Of a DNA stretch of 64,000 bases, positions 37,335 to 46,306 are shown piece after piece; position 1 is the first letter of the stretch; every line of letters begins with the position of its first letter. The DNA is from Solirubrobacter sp963792915 (lineage in GTDB: Bacteria > Actinomycetota > Thermoleophilia > Solirubrobacterales > Solirubrobacteraceae). The notes under the pieces are model-generated. The model ran no database searches. It saw only the letters and a program-made list of their open reading frames with translations, and was not told where the DNA came from. Position numbers and translations under genes: made by a program. Where the stretch lies: the NCBI GenBank assembly GCA_963792915.1, contig CAWBYD010000008.1, positions 906,109 through 970,108 of the forward strand, written 5' to 3'.

Positions 37335-38447
37335 TCAGCGGCAGCGGCTCGCGTCGCCGGCGCGCTTGGCGCAGCCCTCCAGACGGCGCGCCACGGTGCG
37401 GAAGACGGCGAGCGCCGGGGCGGAGCGAATGGCGCCGGCGTGCAGCCTGCGCAGCCCGGAGTAGTCGAACGAACTGGCTGTGGAGCCTTCGGCCGAAAGC
37501 CAGGTGTACCAGTACACGCGACCGATCCGCTGCTGCCTGCGGTCGCGCGCCAGCAGCTCCAGCCCGCGGCGCAGCCGGATCGCCTGCCCGGCGTCGGTCG
37601 TCTCGAACCCGGCCGTGGTCTTCGTCTTGCCGACGGCGGCAGGCCACGAGAGCTCCGTGATCCACACCGGCATCGTCGTGTCGCCGCGCTTGCGCATCTC
37701 GGCGCGGGCGAGCTTGACGAGCCGGACGACGTTCTCGGGCCTGCCGGTGTACGGGTGCAGGGCGACGACGTCGAAGCTCCCGCGCGCGCCCGCCGCGTAG
37801 ATCTCGTGCAGGGCGGTCCAGCTCTCGTTCGGCAGCCCGGCGAGGATGGTCCGCGCCCCGGGGTCGGCCGCGCGCAGCGCGGCGTGGGCGGCCTTCAGCA
37901 ACGCAACGTAGGGCGGCGCCCACGGTGCCACGTTCCAGTATCGGGTGAGGTTCGGCTCGTTCCACACCTGCCAGTCGCGGATGGGGTGGCGCATCACCTC
38001 CGGGTGCTCCATCCACAAGGAGCCGTTCGGCCCGTAACGTGTGACCAGCACGGTCAGCACACGCGCGAAGTCTTCCGGATCGCGCGGCGGCGACGCGGGA
38101 TCTCCCGGGTGCACGGCGGCCCAGCCGGGCGTCCCCTGCAGCACCGGCAGGACGGTCAACCCGCGCTGGGCGGCCGCGAGCACGACCGCGTCGGTCGCCG
38201 CGAAGTCGGCATCGGTGGGCGCCGACGGCTGCACCGCGCTCCAGTAGAAGGCGGCGCGCACCGACTCGGCGCCGCTGCCCGCGAGCCGGTCCCACTCCGG
38301 CGCGGCCTGCGTGAAGGACGGATCGGTCAGCGGGCCGTCGGCCACGACGCCGAGCCAGCCCAGCGGGACCTCGCGCGCCGCGGCGGGGGCGGTCAGCAGC
38401 ACGGTCAGCGCGAAGGCAAGCAGGAGGGTCCGCCGCATCGGGCACAT
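37335..38447 (-). CDS. Secreted TIM-barrel glycoside hydrolase (GH5/GH39-like)
   Basis: 370 residues with signal peptide (RRTLLLAFALTVLLTAPAAA). Clan GH-A features: acid/base Glu in DWQVWNEPNLTRYWN and nucleophile candidate in MPVWITELSWP, plus ESVRAAFYWSAVQP near the N-terminus. Acts outside the cell on a polysaccharide, perhaps trimming the glycan made by the neighbouring genes. ATG 38447 or 38438. Its start lies only 14 bp from that of the divergent glycosyltransferase. Confidence 0.85.
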   Translation of the reverse strand: MCPMRRTLLLAFALTVLLTAPAAAREVPLGWLGVVADGPLTDPSFTQAAPEWDRLAGSGAESVRAAFYWSAVQPSAPTDADFAATDAVVLAAAQRGLTVLPVLQGTPGWAAVHPGDPASPPRDPEDFARVLTVLVTRYGPNGSLWMEHPEVMRHPIRDWQVWNEPNLTRYWNVAPWAPPYVALLKAAHAALRAADPGARTILAGLPNESWTALHEIYAAGARGSFDVVALHPYTGRPENVVRLVKLARAEMRKRGDTTMPVWITELSWPAAVGKTKTTAGFETTDAGQAIRLRRGLELLARDRRQQRIGRVYWYTWLSAEGSTASSFDYSGLRRLHAGAIRSAPALAVFRTVARRLEGCAKRAGDASRCR

Positions 38448-38461
38448 AGGATGGCGCGCTC

Positions 38462-39637
38462 ATGTCACGCGTCGCGCTGATCCACGACTTCCTGCTCGAC
38501 CTGCGGGGCGCCGAGCGCGTGTTCGCGGCGATCTGCGACGCCTGGCCGGAGGCCGACGTGTTCACGGCGGTCTATGACGAGGCAGGGACCGAGGGACGCT
38601 TCGCGGCGCGCTCGCCGCAGACCTCGTTCCTGCAGCGGCTGCGGCCGACGGCGCGCACGTTCCGGCCGCTGCTTCCGCTGTACCCGCACGCGATCGAATC
38701 GCTCGACCTGCGCGGCTACGACGTGGTCGTCTCGAGCTCGAGCGCGTGGGCGCACGGCGTGCTCGTCGACCCCGGCGCGGTCCACGTCAGCTACTGCCAC
38801 AACCCGTTCCGCTACGCGTGGTCCGAGCGCGAGGCGACGCTCGCGGCGCGCAACGTGCTCACGCGGCCGGCGCTGCGCGTGCTGCTCTCCCGCTGGCGCC
38901 AGTGGGACTTCATCGCGGCCCAGCGGGTGGATCGCTACGTCGCCAACTCGGCGATCACCGCGGCGCGCGTGCGGCGCTACTTCGGGCGCGAGTCGACGAT
39001 CGTGCACCCGCCGGTGGAGCTCGCGCGCTTCCGGCCCGGCCCGGTGGGGGCGCATTATCTGGTGCTCGCCGAGTTGATGGCGCACAAGCGCATCGACGTC
39101 GCGATCCGGGCGTTCAACGCGCTCGGGCGGCCGCTGGTGGTGGTCGGCGACGGCCCGGAGTACCGGCGGCTGCGGCGGCTCGCCGGGCCGACGGTGCGGC
39201 TCACCGGCCGGCTCCCGGATGCGGAGGTCGCGGACCTGCTGCGCTCGGCGCAGGCGCTCGTGGTCACGGCGGAGGAGGAGTTCGGGATCGCCGCGGTCGA
39301 AGCGCTCGCCTCCGGCCGGCCCGTGATCGCCCTGCGCTCCGGCGGCGTGCTCGAGACGGTGCTGGCCGGGCGGACCGGCGCCTTCTACGAGGACGCCGAC
39401 GATCCCGCCGCGCTGGCCGCGGCGATCGCCGGGTTCGAACCGGGCGCCGTCGATCCCGCCGCGTGCGTGGCGTCTGCGCGTCGATTCGGCGTCGAGCGCT
39501 TCCAGGAGCGGCTGCGGGCGGTCGTGTCGGACGCCGTCGCGGCGGAGCGGGCGCCGCGCGATCCGGACCGGCAGATCGGCGGCCTCCTTCCGAGACGTTC
39601 GTCACGCAGAGGCGCAGAATCCATGAGGATCCGTTAA
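38462..39637 (+). CDS. Glycosyltransferase family 4
   Basis: 391 residues. Starts MSRVALIHDFLLDLRGAERV, typical of WbaZ/mannosyltransferase-like GT4 enzymes; HVSYCHNPFRYAWSERE, acceptor-domain WRQWDFIAAQRVDRYVANS, donor-domain YLVLAELMAHKRIDVAI and VTAEEEFGIAAVEALASGRPVIAL with the E-x7-E motif. Retaining transferase for exopolysaccharide repeat units. The last 35 residues are a basic tail. Confidence 0.93.
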   Translation: MSRVALIHDFLLDLRGAERVFAAICDAWPEADVFTAVYDEAGTEGRFAARSPQTSFLQRLRPTARTFRPLLPLYPHAIESLDLRGYDVVVSSSSAWAHGVLVDPGAVHVSYCHNPFRYAWSEREATLAARNVLTRPALRVLLSRWRQWDFIAAQRVDRYVANSAITAARVRRYFGRESTIVHPPVELARFRPGPVGAHYLVLAELMAHKRIDVAIRAFNALGRPLVVVGDGPEYRRLRRLAGPTVRLTGRLPDAEVADLLRSAQALVVTAEEEFGIAAVEALASGRPVIALRSGGVLETVLAGRTGAFYEDADDPAALAAAIAGFEPGAVDPAACVASARRFGVERFQERLRAVVSDAVAAERAPRDPDRQIGGLLPRRSSRRGAESMRIR

Positions 39638-39857
39638 ATCTCTCCTCAGCCGGGGCACAATCAGCGTAACCCCGTGGCATTCTTCGGGTTGTCTGTTGTG
39701 CGCGGGCGTCATCCCGCGCGCCTGATGCTCCGCTGAGCCCAGCTTAGCGGCGGCACTCAGGGCCCCTCAGGAGACGGCTCTCCGGAATGCAGGCGGGCTG
39801 TCATCGGAAGGTATGCCGCCAGGTCTTGGCGAAGTTTCGCGGGCTTGGACGGTGTAG

Positions 39858-39904
39858 TTGCAGGAGCAACGAATGTGATGTATAATTCCTACTGGACCAG
39901 TAGG
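39858..39904 (+). promoter_or_regulatory. Sigma-70 promoter with palindrome at +1, upstream of the sigma factor
   Basis: TTGCAG (39858-39863), 17-bp spacer, and perfect TATAAT (39881-39886) form a textbook housekeeping promoter, rare in such GC-rich DNA. Two bases later CCTACTGG (39888-39895) and CCAGTAGG (39897-39904) make a perfect 8+8 inverted repeat that covers the expected start point. It could be a repressor operator or a 5' mRNA hairpin. The 200 bp before the promoter hold no gene I can see. Confidence 0.8.
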
Positions 39905-39935
39905 TCTTGAACCAGAACTTCGGAAGGACCCCAAA

Positions 39936-40814
39936 ACGAGCACCATCACCGACACCCCACGCCGCCGCACCGAGACCGAGCACGAGGCCGATCCGACCCT
40001 CGACTCGCTCCAGCTGCTCCTGCGTGAGGCTGGCCGGTACCCGCTGCTCAAGCCGAGCGAGGAGATCGAACTCGCCAAGCGCATCGAGCGTGGGGACCTG
40101 TCAGCCAAGGAACGCATGATCAACTCCAACCTCCGCCTGGTGGTCGCGAACGCGCGCCGCTATCAGGGCCAGGGCCTTGCCCTCGGCGACCTGATCCAGG
40201 AGGGGATGCTTGGGCTGATCCGCGCGGTCGAGAAGTTCGACTGGCGCAAGGGCTTCCGGTTCTCGACGTACGCGACCCTCTGGATCCGTCAGGCGATCCA
40301 GCGTGGGCTTGAGAACACGAGCCGGACGATCCGTCTCCCCGTTCACGTGGCGCAGCGGTCCCGCAAGGTCGGACGCATCGAGCGCGAGCTCACGACCAAG
40401 CTGGGCCACGAGCCGACGGACGAGGAGATCGCCTCGGCGGCCGACCTGCCGCTGGAGGACGTCATCGAGATCCGCAAGGCCGACCGCGCAGTGGTCAGCC
40501 TCGACAAGCCCGTGGGCGACGACGGCGACACTGCCTTCGGCGACCTGCTCGCGATCGAGACGCCGGCCGTGGACGAGGAGGTCCACGAGGCGCTGAAGTC
40601 CGAGACGCTCCTGACCGCCATCGCCGAGCTCCCCGAGCCCGAGCGGGACGTGATCGAGATGCGCTTCGGCGCGGGTGACCGCGAGCCGCAGACGCTGTCG
40701 CAGGCCGGGCGCAAGCTCGGTGTGTCGACGGAGCGCGCCCGCCAGATCGAGGAGCGCGCCCTGAAGCGCCTCTCGCAGCGGCCGGAGCTGATCGCGCTCC
40801 GCGAGGCGGCATAG
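39936..40814 (+). CDS. Sigma-70 family RNA polymerase sigma factor (RpoD-like), ACG start inferred
   Basis: About 292 residues. Region 1.2 (SLQLLLREAGRYPLLKPSEE), region 2 (RLVVANARRYQGQGLALGDL, FRFSTYATLWIRQAIQRGL), region 3 (LTTKLGHEPTDEEIA) and region 4 (LPEPERDVIEMRFGAGD, GVSTERARQIEERALKRL) are all present; no long region 1.1. The frame is open from 39879 but holds no ATG, GTG or TTG until 40116, which would delete region 1.2. GGAAGGA (39922-39928) lies 7 nt before an ACG at 39936 whose downstream residues (STITDTPRRRTET) read like a natural N-terminus. Either a rare ACG start or an ATG miscalled. Similar short sigmas are characteristic of Thermoleophilia. Confidence 0.88.
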   Translation, partial: TSTITDTPRRRTETEHEADPTLDSLQLLLREAGRYPLLKPSEEIELAKRIERGDLSAKERMINSNLRLVVANARRYQGQGLALGDLIQEGMLGLIRAVEKFDWRKGFRFSTYATLWIRQAIQRGLENTSRTIRLPVHVAQRSRKVGRIERELTTKLGHEPTDEEIASAADLPLEDVIEIRKADRAVVSLDKPVGDDGDTAFGDLLAIETPAVDEEVHEALKSETLLTAIAELPEPERDVIEMRFGAGDREPQTLSQAGRKLGVSTERARQIEERALKRLSQRPELIALREAA

Positions 40815-40846
40815 AGCATCGCTGTTCGTTCAGACGATAGGCAGCT

Positions 40847-41734
40847 TCACGATTCGCGACCCGGGCCCCCGCCCGGGTCGCGCCGTTTAAGGACCGCGTC
40901 GAGCTGAGCGCGCTCGCGCTGGTTGGGCCGTTTGACCAGCGCCCGCGTCGCGAACGTGAGCGCCTGGGCCACGTCGTCGAGCGCCGCCGCACGGCGCCCG
41001 CGCGTCCTGGCCACCGCGTCGTGGCGCCGGCGGGCGAGCGTCTGGAACGGCTCTCCGGCGCGCAGGACGCTGTGGCCTCCGTGATGGCGCACGATGAGGC
41101 CGGGGTGGTAGACGGTCGCGATGCCACGCGCGCGGGCGCGCAGGCACAGCTCCATGTCCTCGGCGAACAGCGGGACGCTCGGGTCGAAGGGACCGAGTTG
41201 ACGGAGCGTCGCGGTCGACGCCGCCAGGCACGCGCCGATCGCCCACCCGACGGTGCGGGACTCACGCGCCCGGTACGGCTCGACCCGGTCGCGGATGCTG
41301 CGCGGGAGCAGGAGCGGATGGATCAGTGCGGGCAGTAGCGCACCGGCCGTGCCGGGGAGCGGGTGGGCGCTGCGCTGGACGCTGCCGTCGGGGTTCAGCA
41401 GCCGCGGCGTGTGGAGCTGGCGCGGGTGCTCGGCGGCGAGCGTGGCAAGTTCGTGCAGGGAGTCGTCCAGCGCTTCGGTGTCGGGGTTCAGCAGGACGGT
41501 GACGGGCTCGCGGACTCGCTCGAGCCCGGCGTTGTTCGCGGCGCCGAAGCCGGGGTTGTCGCGGCGCACCACCAGCTCGGCGCCGGCGGCGGCGGCGAGC
41601 GCGGCGCCGCCGTCGTCGCGGCCGGTGTCGACCACCACCAGCCGCGGCGGCTCCGCGAGCCGCTCGAGCGAGGTCAGGAGCGCGTTCAGCTCCTGCCGGG
41701 ACTCGTGGAGCACGACGATTGCGGCGTAGTTCAC
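40847..41734 (-). CDS. Glycosyltransferase family 2
   Basis: 295 residues. GT-A fold: YAAIVVLHESRQELNALLTSL, RLVVVDTGRDDGG, NPGFGAANNAGLERV, VLLNPDTEALD (the DXD equivalent), GWAIGACLAAS and FAEDMELCLRARARG. Close in style to rhamnosyltransferases (WbbL-like). GTG at 41734 overlaps the stop of the upstream GT4 (GTGA). The 3' coding end contains a terminator hairpin serving the convergent sigma gene. Confidence 0.93.
   Translation of the reverse strand: MNYAAIVVLHESRQELNALLTSLERLAEPPRLVVVDTGRDDGGAALAAAAGAELVVRRDNPGFGAANNAGLERVREPVTVLLNPDTEALDDSLHELATLAAEHPRQLHTPRLLNPDGSVQRSAHPLPGTAGALLPALIHPLLLPRSIRDRVEPYRARESRTVGWAIGACLAASTATLRQLGPFDPSVPLFAEDMELCLRARARGIATVYHPGLIVRHHGGHSVLRAGEPFQTLARRRHDAVARTRGRRAAALDDVAQALTFATRALVKRPNQRERAQLDAVLKRRDPGGGPGRES
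40855..40888 (+). terminator. Intrinsic terminator of the sigma gene
   Basis: Perfect 12-bp stem CGCGACCCGGGC (40855-40866) with its complement (40871-40882), CCCC loop, followed by CCGTTT. It begins 40 bp after the sigma stop and lies wholly inside the last codons of the convergent GT2 gene, so the same bases code for the GT2 tail RDPGGGPGRES. Confidence 0.75.
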
Positions 41735-42744
41735 AGCGTGGCCTCGAGGACGGCGGCGAACCGGCGCGAGGAGGCCTCGACGTCGAACTCGGCCTCGGCG
41801 CGCCGCCGCGCCGCCACGCCGGCCGCCGGGTCGGCCAGCACGGCACGGATCGCGGCCGCCGCCGCGCGCGCGTCTCCCGGCGGGTAGAGGCGCCCGGCGC
41901 CGTCGGTCACGATCTCGAGCGGGCCGGCGGCGGCCGGAGCGACCACCGGCCGCCCGGCGGCGAGCGCCTCGACGAGCGCCAGGCCGTACGGCTCGGCGTC
42001 GGCGCAGTGCAGGAGCAGGTGCGCGGAGGCCAGCGCGTCTCTGGCGTCCAGCGGTCCGGGGAGCGTGACGCGTCCGGCGAGGTCCGGCCGCCGCAGCGCC
42101 TGGTCGATCTTTGCATCCATACGGTGCATCGTTCGACCAGGCAGCCGCGCGCCCGCCAGCGTCAGCCGCAACTCCGGGACCTGCGCCGCGATCTCGAGCG
42201 CGAGGTCGGGACGCTTCCAGGCGACGAGCGCGCCGAGCACCAGCGCGTGCGGCGGCCCGGGCGGTGGCGGCGCCGGGGCGAAGGCGGTGAGGTCGACGCC
42301 CGGGTGCAGCACCGCGCCGCCGAACTGCGCGGCGATCGCGTGCGAGGCCGCCGCCGCGGCGTCCGCGCGCAGGGTCGCGGCTCGCACCGCCGCGCGGACC
42401 GGTCCGCCGAGGAGGTCGTGGTTGACGGCGAGCAGCGGCGGCCGCGCGGCGCGGGGGAGGAGCGCGGCGGCGAGGATCGCGCGCGCGCCCCAGGCGACCA
42501 GGGCGAGCGGCCGGAAGCGCCGCAGCTCGCGCGCCATCGCGACCAGCGCCGCCGCGTGCGCGGGCGCCAGCCGCAGCGTTCCCGTCGCCAGCGGCGCGTG
42601 CTCGAGTCCCGCCTCCCGCACCGCGACGGCCAGCGGCCCGGCGGGGCAGGCGACCAGGACGGGCCGCGCGAGGCGCGCGGCGCAGTCGAGCAGCACGCGC
42701 TCGGCGCCGCCGAGCACGCCGGAGTAGGAGGCGAAGAGGACCAT
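41731..42744 (-). CDS. Glycosyltransferase family 4
   Basis: 337 residues. Starts MVLFASYSGVLGGAERVLLD; the donor domain has ALVLGALVAWKRPDLALEIA, HCADAEPYGLALVEALAAGRPVVAP with the E-x7-E motif, and EIVTDGAGRLYPPGD. Shorter N-terminal domain than usual GT4. It diverges from the flippase gene with only 24 bp between starts and is followed by the GT2 gene with a 4-nt overlap. Confidence 0.92.
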   Translation of the reverse strand: MVLFASYSGVLGGAERVLLDCAARLARPVLVACPAGPLAVAVREAGLEHAPLATGTLRLAPAHAAALVAMARELRRFRPLALVAWGARAILAAALLPRAARPPLLAVNHDLLGGPVRAAVRAATLRADAAAAASHAIAAQFGGAVLHPGVDLTAFAPAPPPPGPPHALVLGALVAWKRPDLALEIAAQVPELRLTLAGARLPGRTMHRMDAKIDQALRRPDLAGRVTLPGPLDARDALASAHLLLHCADAEPYGLALVEALAAGRPVVAPAAAGPLEIVTDGAGRLYPPGDARAAAAAIRAVLADPAAGVAARRRAEAEFDVEASSRRFAAVLEATL

Positions 42745-42768
42745 CGGCGCCCACTAGCATCGCGCCCC

Positions 42769-44346
42769 ATGCCGCCGCGCCGTCTTCCGGGGGACTCGCC
42801 GCCCTCGCGCGGCGGCGAGTCCGGCGCGCTCGGGCCGGCTGCCGACATGCCGCCGCGCGAGCTCGGCGCGCCTGGGCCGGCGGCGCCGCCCGCCGACGTG
42901 CCGCCGCGCGACGGCCGGGCGGGCCTGCGCGTCCGCATCGCCCGTGGCGGCGTCGTCAACGCCGCCTTCCTCTCCGGGGCCGAGGCGCTGGTGGTCCTGC
43001 AGGGGCTGCTCGCCACCGCGCTGCTCGGGCCGGGGGCGATCGGGCTCTACGGCGTCGTGACGACCACTGCGATGACGATCGTCGCGCTGCGGAGGGTGGG
43101 GATCGACGAGGCGTTCGTGCAGACGGTCGCGGTCGACGAGGAGGCCGAGTTCCAGCGCGCGCTGACCGTGGAGCTTGGGCTGGGGCTCGCCGGCGCGCTC
43201 GCGGTCGCGGCGCTCGCGCCGGTGCTCGCGGCCGCCTACGACGACGACCGGCTGCTGGCGCTCACGCTCGCGGTCAGCTATCTCCCGGTCGCGTTCGCGC
43301 TGCAGGCACCGCAGTGGGTGTTCTTCAAGCGCATGGACTACGTGCGGCTGCGCTCACTGCAGGCGATCGTGCCGCTCGGCACGGTGCTGGTCTCGGTGCC
43401 GCTGCTGCTCGCCGGCGTCGGCGTGTGGGCGCTGGTGGTGGGGCCGGCCTGCGGCAACCTCGTCGCGGTGCTGGCCGCCTGGCGCGCCTCGCCCTATCGC
43501 CTGCGACTGCGACCGGACGCGGAGGCCGCGCGCCGCTACCTGCGGTTCTCGTGGCCGGTGTTCGTGACCGCGGCGGTCGCCCTGCTCGTGGCGCAGGGGC
43601 AGATCGCCGTGTTCGGGGTCTCCGACGGGCTCGCCGCGGCCGGCTTCGTGACGCTCGCGGCGACGCTGACCCGCTACGCCGATCGCGCCGACCAGATCCT
43701 CGCGACGACCATCTACCCCGCGATCGTGCGCGTGCGCGAGCGCCACGACGTGCTCGAGGAGCTGTTCACCAAGGCCAACCGGCTGACGCTGATGTGGGCG
43801 TTCCCGTTCGGGGCGGGCCTGGCTCTGTTCGGCGCCGATCTCGTGCACTTCGTGCTCGGGGACAGCTGGCAGGGCGCCGTGGTGCTGATCGCCGGCCTGG
43901 CGGTCGCGGTCGCGCTGCAGCAGGTGGGCTACAACTGGTTCGCGTTCTATCGCGCGCGCGGCGAGCCGTGGCCGCAGGCGATCGAGTCGGCGGTCTTCGG
44001 GGTCGCGTTCGCCGCGCTCGCCGTGCCGGGCGCGCTGCTCGGAGGTTCTTCGTGGTTCGTGGCCGGGCGCCTGGGGTGCACGGCGTGCGTGCTCGTGGTG
44101 CGGGGCGTGTACCTGCGGCGCCTGCTCCCGGGCGTCAGGCTCGCCGCGATCGCGCTGCGCGCCGCGCTGCCGGTCGTGCTCGCCTGCGCGCCGGTGCTGG
44201 CGCTGCGGCTCGCGCTGTGGGGCGGCGAGCGGTCGCTGGGCCAGGCACTCGTCGAGCTGGCGCTGTGGCTGGCCGCGCTCGCGCTCGCCACGCGGCGACT
44301 CGAGGGCGGGCTGCTGGCCGAGCTGCGCGGATACCTGCGCCCGTGA
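42769..44346 (+). CDS. Oligosaccharide flippase (Wzx/MOP superfamily)
   Basis: 525 residues, about 12-14 membrane helices after a Pro/Gly/Arg-rich cytoplasmic leader of about 55 residues. MOP-family features: GPGAIGLYGVVTTTAMTIVALRR, AFALQAPQWVFFKRMDYVRL, SDGLAAAGFVTLAATLTRYADRADQILATTIYPA. Flips lipid-linked glycan units across the membrane. ATG 42769; the longer frame overprints the divergent GT4. The next gene starts at GTG 44343 inside its stop. Confidence 0.9.
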   Translation: MPPRRLPGDSPPSRGGESGALGPAADMPPRELGAPGPAAPPADVPPRDGRAGLRVRIARGGVVNAAFLSGAEALVVLQGLLATALLGPGAIGLYGVVTTTAMTIVALRRVGIDEAFVQTVAVDEEAEFQRALTVELGLGLAGALAVAALAPVLAAAYDDDRLLALTLAVSYLPVAFALQAPQWVFFKRMDYVRLRSLQAIVPLGTVLVSVPLLLAGVGVWALVVGPACGNLVAVLAAWRASPYRLRLRPDAEAARRYLRFSWPVFVTAAVALLVAQGQIAVFGVSDGLAAAGFVTLAATLTRYADRADQILATTIYPAIVRVRERHDVLEELFTKANRLTLMWAFPFGAGLALFGADLVHFVLGDSWQGAVVLIAGLAVAVALQQVGYNWFAFYRARGEPWPQAIESAVFGVAFAALAVPGALLGGSSWFVAGRLGCTACVLVVRGVYLRRLLPGVRLAAIALRAALPVVLACAPVLALRLALWGGERSLGQALVELALWLAALALATRRLEGGLLAELRGYLRP

Positions 44347-45836
44347 GAGCGGCGCTGCTCTGGCTGGCGGCGGCGGCGATCTCCGGCTTCACGCTGCGCC
44401 GCTACCTCGGCCCGCTCGACGAGGGCATCCTGATGCAGGCGGCGTCCCGGATGGCCGGCGGCCAGTGGCCGTGGCGGGACTTCGGCTGGGCGTACGGACC
44501 GGCCCAGCCGCTCGCGGTGATGCTCGCGGGGAAGGCGCTCGGCCCGTCGCTGCTGTGGTGGCGGCTGCTGCGCGTGGCCGCGGACGCCACGATCGCGGTG
44601 CTCGTCTGGGCGCTCGTGCGCGAGGCGCGGCCGCGCTGGGCGCTTGCGGCCTGGGCGGCGGCGGCGGTCACCACCGCGCAGCCGACGAGCGCCAATCCCA
44701 CCGCGCCCGCGCTCGCCTTCGCGCTCGGCAGCGTCCTGCTGGCGACCCGCGGCCGCCCGGCGTGGGCGGGGATCGCCGCGGCGGCGGCCGCGTTCTGGCG
44801 GCCGGACATGGGCGCGCTCGCCGCGCTGGCCGCGGCGGTGACGCTGATTGCCGCGGCACGCGCGGACGCGGCGTCGCGGGGCGGCGGCGCGGCGGGTGGC
44901 CGCGGCGCGGCGGGCGTCCGCGCCGCCGCCGTCTGCCTCGTGGCGGCCGCGCTCGCCACGGCGCTCCTGTACGCGCCGTTCGTGATCGCCGCCGGGCCCG
45001 CGGCCGTCTGGGACGCGCTCGTGGTCCAGGCCACGCGTGACGGGGCGTGGTGGCGGCTGCCGTTCCCCGCGGCCTACGACGGCAGCGTCACGAGCGCTAC
45101 CGGCCTGAAGGACTTCGCGGCGTGGCTGGCGCCGTACGCGGCGCTGCTCGCGCTCGTCCTCGCCGCGCTCGCCAGACGCCGCCCCGGCCTCGTGCTGCTC
45201 GGCGTCGGCGCGACTGCCTACTTCCTCTCCCGCGCCGACGCGGAGCACGCCCAGGGGCTGCTCATCATCGCCGCCGCGCTCGCCGCCGTCGCGCGCCCCC
45301 GCGCCGCGGGCGCCGCGATCCTCGCGCTGTTGCTCGCGGTCGGGGTCGCCAACCGCGCCTCGGCGCTGCTGCGCCCGCCGGACCTGAAGCCGCTCGATGT
45401 GCACGGCGCGAGAGCAATCCGGGTCACGCCCCAGGACGCAGCCACACTCCCGCGCCTGGTCGACCGCGTCCAGCGCCTCGTCCCTCCGGGAGCGCCGATC
45501 TACGTCGCCCCCCGCCGGTCCGACCTCGTCACGTTCAGCGATCCGTTGCTGCACTTCCTCGTCGACCGCCCGAACGTCCTGCATCGCGACGTCCTGCTGC
45601 AGGCGCGGCCCGAGGAGCAGCGTGCGATCGTGGCCGCGCTCGAGCGGGCGCGCCCCAAGGCGATCATCCGCTGGACCGACCCCGCCTCGTCGACGCCCGA
45701 GCCGAACCGGCGCGGGCGGCCCAGCGGCTCGCGCGCGCTCGACGACTACCTCGCCCGCGCCTATCGCCTCGACGCCCGCTACGGCGACTACGAGGTGCTG
45801 GTGCCCTCGGCGTCGGCCTCCATCGCCTTCAAGTAG
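44343..45836 (+). CDS. Polytopic membrane protein, GT-C-like
   Basis: 497 residues; not confidently assigned. About nine membrane helices in the first 350 residues, with a first loop RRYLGPLDEGILMQAASRM and WRDFGWAYGPAQPLAVM that resemble the acidic first loop of GT-C glycosyltransferases, then a roughly 130-residue soluble C-terminal domain (PRLVDRVQRLVPPGAPIYVAP). GTG at 44343 overlaps the flippase stop. Its 3' end overlaps the convergent cupin gene by 49 bp. Probably transfers sugar from a polyprenyl carrier in this glycan locus. Confidence 0.75.
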   Translation: MRAALLWLAAAAISGFTLRRYLGPLDEGILMQAASRMAGGQWPWRDFGWAYGPAQPLAVMLAGKALGPSLLWWRLLRVAADATIAVLVWALVREARPRWALAAWAAAAVTTAQPTSANPTAPALAFALGSVLLATRGRPAWAGIAAAAAAFWRPDMGALAALAAAVTLIAAARADAASRGGGAAGGRGAAGVRAAAVCLVAAALATALLYAPFVIAAGPAAVWDALVVQATRDGAWWRLPFPAAYDGSVTSATGLKDFAAWLAPYAALLALVLAALARRRPGLVLLGVGATAYFLSRADAEHAQGLLIIAAALAAVARPRAAGAAILALLLAVGVANRASALLRPPDLKPLDVHGARAIRVTPQDAATLPRLVDRVQRLVPPGAPIYVAPRRSDLVTFSDPLLHFLVDRPNVLHRDVLLQARPEEQRAIVAALERARPKAIIRWTDPASSTPEPNRRGRPSGSRALDDYLARAYRLDARYGDYEVLVPSASASIAFK

Positions 45837-46294
45837 AGCTCCATGATCGGCGAGTCGGTGCCGGCGGCGAAGATGTGCCCCTCGCCCGGCCCGGTCAGCG
45901 CCAGCACGGAGCCGGTCGTGACGTGCTCGGCGATCTCCGGGTAGTTCATCGTCGAGACGATCAGGACGAGCGCGGGCGCCTCCGCGTCGGCGGGGTTCGT
46001 CACACGGTGTGCTCCGTCGGCCCCGCGCGGGAACGCGACGACCGCGCCCGCCTCGAGCCGCCGCACGCCGTCGACCGTGCGCAGCGCCGGCCGCCCGGCG
46101 AGCACGAACAGCAGCTCCGCGTTGCCGTGATGCAGGTGGTAGGGCGAGACGGCGCCGCCGGGGTTGAGCTCGTAGAGCGTCGCGCCCAGCTCCTGGGAGC
46201 CGGCCGCGGCGCCGAGCCGGACGGCGCGGCCGCGCATCAGGGTGTCGGTGCCGTCGAGCTCCCACTCGGACGCAAACAGGTTCGGATCCGCCAT
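45788..46294 (-). CDS. Cupin-domain protein
   Basis: 168 residues. Cupin motif 1 SPYHLHHGNAELLFVLAGRP and motif 2 GAVVAFPRGADGAHRVTN are clear; metal-binding His are present. N-terminal FASEWELDG. Function unknown; similar proteins bind sugars or act as isomerase relatives. It starts 12 bp from the left end of miniature element copy 2. Confidence 0.85.
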   Translation of the reverse strand: MADPNLFASEWELDGTDTLMRGRAVRLGAAAGSQELGATLYELNPGGAVSPYHLHHGNAELLFVLAGRPALRTVDGVRRLEAGAVVAFPRGADGAHRVTNPADAEAPALVLIVSTMNYPEIAEHVTTGSVLALTGPGEGHIFAAGTDSPIMELYLKAMEADAEGTSTS

Positions 46295-46306
46295 CCCGCG
46301 ATACTA

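Noticed and set aside
39907..40119. 70-residue frame from TTG 39907 before the sigma core
   Set aside because: Arg/Ser/Pro-rich overprint of region 1.2 in another frame; no similarity recognised.
40116..40814. Sigma factor starting at ATG 40116
   Set aside because: It would lose region 1.2, which is clearly encoded upstream in frame and preceded by a good ribosome site.
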